Assembly: GCA_009602725.1 (NCBI GenBank)
Contig: WELB01000097.1
Coordinates: 329,805-340,087 of the forward strand
Reading direction: 5' to 3'
Length of the DNA stretch: 10,283 nt
Source of the DNA: Spirogloea muscicola
Taxonomy: Eukaryota > Streptophyta > Zygnematophyceae > Spirogloeales > Spirogloeaceae
Shown here: piece by piece, positions 7,330 to 10,283 of the stretch
Layout of the letters: every line of letters starts with the position of its first letter
Position numbering within the stretch: position 1 is the first letter of the stretch
Program-made: the position numbers and the translations under genes
Notes under the pieces: generated by a model
What the model saw: only the letters and a program-made list of their open reading frames with translations
Databases searched by the model: none
What the model was told of the DNA's origin: nothing

Positions 7330-7420
7330 CAAAAGCAGAAGCTCCTTCAAGGATAAGAAGCTTAACCATAGGGGGCGAGGGCTCTGAGAGGCCAGCCCCA
7401 ATTTGACGGACAAGGTCCGA
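7330..7420 (+). repeat. Hairpin-core repeat copy
   Basis: The core GGGCTCTGAGAGGCCAGCCC is at 7379-7398, preceded by CATAGGGGGCGA and followed by GGACAAGGTCCGACAGGGC, with the B-box-like GGTCCGA at 7414-7420. The upstream AAGCTCCTTCAAGG resembles the unit start seen elsewhere (AGCTCTTCCAAAGG). Confidence 0.75.
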
Positions 7421-7535
7421 CAGGGCACAAAGCATGTAATTATGCACAGTTCATCCGGTTGGTCGGCTTTCCCGAAGATCTACTTTTGAAGGGTGTGGAG
7501 GGCCTGCTCAAAAATCACGATTTCTACCAGAAGTA

Positions 7536-7655
7536 AGCTCTTCCAGAGGGGGCGAGGGCTGTGAAAGGGAAAAGCGCGTCCAGATTGACAGCGGTGGCTG
7601 TGGGAAGCTGTGAAAGGCCAGTCCGACCTTGTTGGCAAGGTCCGAATGGGCCGGA
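7536..7655 (+). repeat. Two hairpin-core units in tandem, the first truncated
   Basis: Unit 1 (7536-7570) runs AGCTCTTCCAGAGGGGGCGA then GGGCTGTGAAAGGG and stops inside the core. Unit 2 (7573-7655) starts AGCGCGTCCAGATTGACAGC, carries GGCTGTGGGAAGCTGTGAAA then GGCCAGTCCGACC, and ends with GGTCCGAATGGGCC (7639-7652). The core of unit 2 looks partly duplicated (GGCTGTGGGAAGCTGTG). Confidence 0.7.
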
Positions 7656-7659
7656 GATT

Positions 7660-7800
7660 GCTGAAAACCACAGCCATGCAAGTGCCCGAGGAATGGTCGC
7701 TTAGTAACCCCTTCCCAGAAGGAGTCGATGGCTGGAGAAGAAAGGCACTTCCAGGAGAGGGCGGTGGCTGGGAGAAGCCAGCTCAGAAAAGGAATAGCTG
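7660..7800 (+). repeat. Tail module and further hairpin-core unit
   Basis: Positions 7663-7708 (AAAACCACAGCCATGCAAG, then CGCTTAGTAACCCC) match 9130-9179 (AAAACCACACAGCTATGCAA, then GCTTAGTAAACCC). A further core unit follows: GGCACTTCCAGGAGAGGGCG, then GTGGCTGGGAGAAGCCAGCT (7764-7783). It is more diverged after the core (CAGAAAAGGAATAG). Confidence 0.65.
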
Positions 7801-8500
7801 TAGGACGCTAGCCAACACAAGAAATGGACACCGAAGCGGCCAAAGACTCCCAGCCTTCTCTTCTTGATTAGCCTTGGAAGAGCTCTCATACTTCACAGTC
7901 ATCTCTACTCTGGACTTTCAGATACACAGGCGGCGCAGACTTCGTGGCATGGGCAGGCTGTTCCGTCTTAAAGGCACAATCTCAAACACGTGCATGCAGA
8001 TGAGCAGGTCGTCTCCGAGCTGAAAGTGCAATAGCTGTTATCAACGGGGGGCGATGGCTGTGTGGAAGGTCAGCCAGAAGCCAATTGATAAACGGATGCT
8101 CAAGGATGATGGGCAAGAATTGCCGCGGCTTCTTCTCATCACGCTTGGGGAAGTCCTTGTATCATTGCGGATGTAGTCACCACAGACGCGTTCGACTAAG
8201 TCAATCTGATCTGCTCAGCCTTGAAGGCAGGGCACGCGGTCACGTGGTCACCGGCGCTGCCCCAGGCAAGGCAATATAGTCTGCTGAGCATCCGGGAAAT
8301 ACTTAGTCTGTCCCCCTTGCCACTGTCACCCGCAAAAGCTTAGGGCCTCGGTGGCTTGATGTAACGCACCAGCTTGCAAAACGGGCAGTTTTCCAAGGCA
8401 CGAAGGGGAGCAGGCAGACATCAAAGCCCCAGGCTCTCAGGCTCTCCATATCCCTCCAGCCCTTCGTTCGTTTCAAATACACGAACTTTTCCAGCGGTCC
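7801..8500. other. Mostly unassigned DNA with one solo hairpin-core copy
   Basis: A solo plus-strand core, GGCTGTGTGGAAGGTCAGCC, lies at 8057-8076 after AACGGGGGGCGAT. Otherwise I see no repeat copy and no gene with recognisable motifs. A minus-strand open frame at 8509-8303 (68 codons) reads with a non-repetitive composition (for example PLEKFVYLKRTKGWRDMESL) and begins inside the composite repeat end. It may be a decayed coding remnant, but I do not recognise it. Confidence 0.45.
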
Positions 8501-8600
8501 ATGGCCCACGCCTCTAATCTGTGTGCCGGCCGTGCTCTAGCTGCAGCCTCTGGCTTTCAAGGGGATTGCTTTCCGGCCGTGTTGGCTTATCTGGCCTTAA
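8501..8600 (-). repeat. Third copy of the composite repeat end, minus strand
   Basis: GGCCCACGCCTCTAATCTGT and GCCGGCCGTGCTCTAGCTGC align with the reverse complement of 660-764 and with 2072-2160 (GGCCCACGCCTTGCATCTGC, GCTGGCCGTGCTCTCGCTGC). The frame that is open in the other two copies has a TAG stop here. At its outer end, CATGGACCGCTGG also matches the flank of the 500-764 copy, unlike the 2072 copy. Confidence 0.65.
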
Positions 8601-8669
8601 TTTTCACACCGCGCGCCTTCTTCTCTCCTCTCTCTCACTCTGTAGGTCTTCAACACCTTCACCTGAAAA

Positions 8670-8880
8670 GAAAGATATAGCTCCTTCACTGCAAGGCAAT
8701 GGCTGTGAGAGGCCAGCCCAGAGGAATGAACAAGGTCAGAAAGCTGAGCAGTGGCGGCGAGTAAACAGAGCATTGCCCAGAAGGTGGCAATGGCTGTGAA
8801 AGGAAGAAGCAGCTCTTCCAAAGGGGGCGAGGGCTGTGAAAGAAGCCCAAGCCAGTCCACAAAAGAATGAACAAGGAGCC
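8670..8880 (+). repeat. Cluster of three hairpin-core units
   Basis: Cores lie at 8701-8719 (GGCTGTGAGAGGCCAGCCC, followed by GGAATGAACAAGGTCAGAAA), at 8791-8803 (GGCTGTGAAAGGA, truncated) and at 8831-8850 (GGGCTGTGAAAGAAGCCCAA, then AAAGAATGAACAAGG). Unit starts are AGCTCCTTCACTGCAAGGC, CATTGCCCAGAAGGTGGC and AGCTCTTCCAAAGGGGGCGA. All are in the same direction. Confidence 0.75.
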
Positions 8881-8889
8881 GGAAAATGT

Positions 8890-9210
8890 AGAGATCACAA
8901 AAGATGCCTGCAGTAACCCCTAGTTGCAGCCGCAGGTCGGAAAGGCTTGCCACAAAAGCGGAAGAGAATAAGTAGCCATTCCAAAGCTATTCCAAAGGGC
9001 TGTGAAAGGCCCACAAGAGGCTGACCAGGCCGTCCCCAGAAACGAAGAAGTGAGCTCTTACAAAGGGGGCGTGGGCTCTGAAAAGCCAGCCCAAAAAGAA
9101 TGAACACGGTCCAAAGGGCCGAAAGGCGCCAAAACCACACAGCTATGCAATAGATTATGGTGAAGGGAGCTTAGTAAACCCGATCTAGCAGCCGCAAGGT
9201 GGAGTAGTTT
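8890..9210 (+). repeat. Tail modules and two hairpin-core units
   Basis: The tail sequence GCAGTAACCCCTAGTTGCAG, then CCGCAGGTCGGAAAGG (about 8910-8945) parallels GCTTAGTAAACCCGATCTAG, then CAGCCGCAAGGTGG (9169-9202). Between them are cores at 8998-9010 (GGGCTGTGAAAGG, truncated) and 9073-9092 (GGGCTCTGAAAAGCCAGCCC, followed by AAAAAGAATGAACACGGTCC). The alternation of core unit and tail module suggests a larger composite element of roughly 150-250 bp. Confidence 0.65.
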
Positions 9211-9261
9211 GCAGTTGGAAAAGAGGCACCCCGACGAGACCCAGAATTAGCAGCAAAGGTG

Positions 9262-9280
9262 AAGTGCTCGCCCATAGAGG
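9262..9280. repeat. Inverted single copy of the 23-bp tandem unit
   Basis: AAGTGCTCGCCCATAGAGG is an exact inverted match of 19 bp to the unit boundary at 1183-1201. Confidence 0.75.
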
Positions 9281-9499
9281 ATAGAGCGAAAGAGCGCGGC
9301 CTGCCAGCAATTGCACTGCGTGAGCTTGCGACCGTTGGAAGGAAATGAATAGCCGCATGCGATACACCTGGGCAGGCGACCAGCTGCGTTGAAGCCGGGC
9401 AGCTCACCTTGCTGTGTCCCTGCCGACGATGGATGGCCCCACCGTGCAGGCCGCTGCAGAAGGTCCAGCCACCGACTGCTGAACGCCCCCAGGAAGTGG

Positions 9500-9660
9500 C
9501 TCTTCCCAGAATGGACAAGGTTCGAAGAGAAGCAGCCCATCTGAAAGAGAAGTGGCACTCCCAATGGGGGCAAGGGCTGTGAATAGCCAGCCCGAAAAGA
9601 ATTGGCAAAGGTTCGAAGGGGCCAAATGACGGAGGGGCCTAAAAGGCGCAAGGGGCCGGC
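9500..9660 (+). repeat. Hairpin-core unit with strong B-box-like motifs
   Basis: An incomplete unit (9500-9530) ends ATGGACAAGGTTCGAAGAG. A full unit follows: AGTGGCACTCCCAATGGGGG, core GGGCTGTGAATAGCCAGCCC (9574-9593), GAAAAGAATTGGCAAAGGTT, then GGTTCGAAGGGGCC (9610-9623) and GGAGGGGCCTAAAAGGCGCA. It is the copy closest to the first half of the minus-strand composite at 2072-2354. Confidence 0.75.
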
Positions 9661-9851
9661 AAGCGCTCAAGCCCACACGCCGACGCCATCAGCTGCCAGA
9701 GCGAACACTGCTCGACACCGTGGAGGGAGGCCGCCCGAGGCCCACTGGCAGCGCAACCAACGCACCAAGTGAGGGGCCCGGGCACCAGCCGCCCGAGAGA
9801 CGCAGCGGCCACCAGAAGAGGGACTCTTCCACTGCTGTCTCAGTCCTTAGC
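9661..9851. other. Unassigned GC-rich intergenic DNA
   Basis: No repeat core, RNA gene or recognisable coding motif was seen. Open frames crossing this stretch are low-complexity Pro/Arg/Gly and continue into the repeat that follows. Confidence 0.4.
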
Positions 9852-9962
9852 ACTCCGACTCCTTCAGACCTTGTCCATTCTTTTGGGCTGGCCTCTCCCA
9901 GCCACCAGTTAATCTGGCCGCGCTTGCTCTCCAGGAGATGGCTGTGACTGGCCAGCCCAAAT
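9852..9962. repeat. Second 81-bp element copy facing an opposite hairpin-core unit
   Basis: Positions 9852-9932 repeat 1910-1990 with one mismatch. Directly after it, a plus-strand core (GGCTGTGACTGGCCAGCCC, 9940-9958) forms an inverted pair with the minus-strand core at 9885-9903: arms 9881-9906 and 9937-9962 match at 21 of 26 positions across a 30-nt spacer. Confidence 0.8.
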
Positions 9963-9989
9963 AAGGAAAGGGCCACAAGCCCCAGATCG

Positions 9990-10020
9990 CCCCCCGGGGG
10001 GGGGGGGAGGAGGGGGAGAG
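9990..10020. other. C6-G12 homopolymer run and G-rich tract
   Basis: Six C are followed by twelve G (9996-10007), then AGG and AGGGGG. The tract has the G-runs needed for a G-quadruplex and is also a common site of sequencing length error. Confidence 0.8.
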
Positions 10021-10041
10021 GCCCCGGGGGCGAGCCCCGGG

Positions 10042-10113
10042 TATCCGGCGGACAACCTGGGGGCGGGCCGCCGGATAAGACAGGCACGGGACGCTTACCG
10101 CTGCTGATAAGCG
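10042..10113. other. Two adjacent perfect hairpins
   Basis: Hairpin 1 has arms TATCCGGCGG (10042-10051) and CCGCCGGATA (10068-10077), a perfect 10-bp stem with a 16-nt loop. Hairpin 2 has arms CGCTTA (10092-10097) and TAAGCG (10108-10113), a perfect 6-bp stem with a 10-nt loop. No T-run follows, so they are not bacterial-type terminators. GC-rich DNA produces such stems readily, but hairpin 1 is longer than expected by chance. Confidence 0.7.
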
Positions 10114-10283
10114 CCCCCACCGGCCGGGCTCCCCCGGGAGGTGCGGCGCCGGACAGGGGCGGGCGGCCAATGAGAACTCGCCCTCGACGTCCTGCCGGCC
10201 GGCGCGTGCGCCACGCGGCGGCGGGGGACGTCGGCGCCGGTCGCCCCTGGGCGGCAGCGCTTGTCGTCAACCGCGGGCCCGCC
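10114..10283. promoter_or_regulatory. Possible promoter-side GC-rich block of a neighbouring gene
   Basis: GGGGCGGG (10156-10163) is followed by a CCAAT box (10167-10171). Two GACGTC-type ACGT elements lie downstream (near 10188 and 10228). The very high GC content resembles the 5' end of RID3 and the left window edge. No start codon with a convincing coding frame is visible before the window ends, so this is only a suggestion. Confidence 0.25.

Noticed and set aside
579-9620. tRNA genes at the GGTTCGAA motifs
   Set aside because: None of the sites has a tRNA cloverleaf; no acceptor stem or anticodon arm can be paired around the motif.
10092-10113. Rho-independent terminator
   Set aside because: The hairpin is short, lacks a following T-run, and the context is eukaryotic.
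9689-10270. 193-codon minus-strand open frame
   Set aside because: It has no ATG at its beginning, crosses the G-tract and the 81-bp repeat, and is low-complexity Pro/Gly/Arg; the repeat part encodes the same shadow peptide at both copies.

Overview
The window reads as nuclear DNA of a eukaryote, most likely a land plant. It has one intron-containing gene with standard GT-AG introns, a GC-rich first exon, a plant-type 3' end, and flanks packed with short dispersed repeats and a decayed retrotransposon fragment. There is no bacterial gene organisation. I cannot name the species; the protein looks like its plant homologues, but monocot, gymnosperm, fern and lycophyte all remain possible.

Layout. 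Positions 1-78 may hold the first codons of a gene on the minus strand that leaves the window. Positions 200-2354 are a repeat mosaic: several copies of a short family built around a hairpin core (GGGCTG, 8-nt loop, CAGCCC), a three-copy 23-bp tandem, an AG-rich duplication, and a broken piece of a reverse-transcriptase-type polyprotein (about 1618-2071). That piece carries a clean 82-bp insertion of one member of the repeat family. Positions about 2365-2579 are the 5' flank of the main gene, with small upstream ORFs.

Positions 2580-5703 are a seven-exon gene for a 558-residue WD40 protein, the plant RID3 / animal WDR18 / yeast Ipi3 homologue, a nuclear factor of 60S ribosome maturation. Its exons splice in frame throughout and its introns are mostly pyrimidine-rich. 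The 3' UTR ends near 6110-6130. Positions 6130-7330 hold nothing I recognise. Positions 7330-9962 are again rich in the hairpin-core repeats, mostly on the plus strand, with minus-strand copies of longer repeats. Positions 9975-10283 form a very GC-rich block with a long G-tract, two perfect hairpins and a CCAAT box, possibly the promoter side of a neighbouring gene.

The main discovery candidate is the short repeat family: at least 19 recognisable cores, none between 2360 and 7330, a solo insertion that defines the unit (about 76 bp plus a 6-bp target duplication), and a conserved GGTTCGAA / GGTCCGAA motif 30-40 bp after the core that resembles a Pol III B box. It could be an undescribed very short SINE-like or MITE-like element. 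All assignments are by eye; no database search was made.
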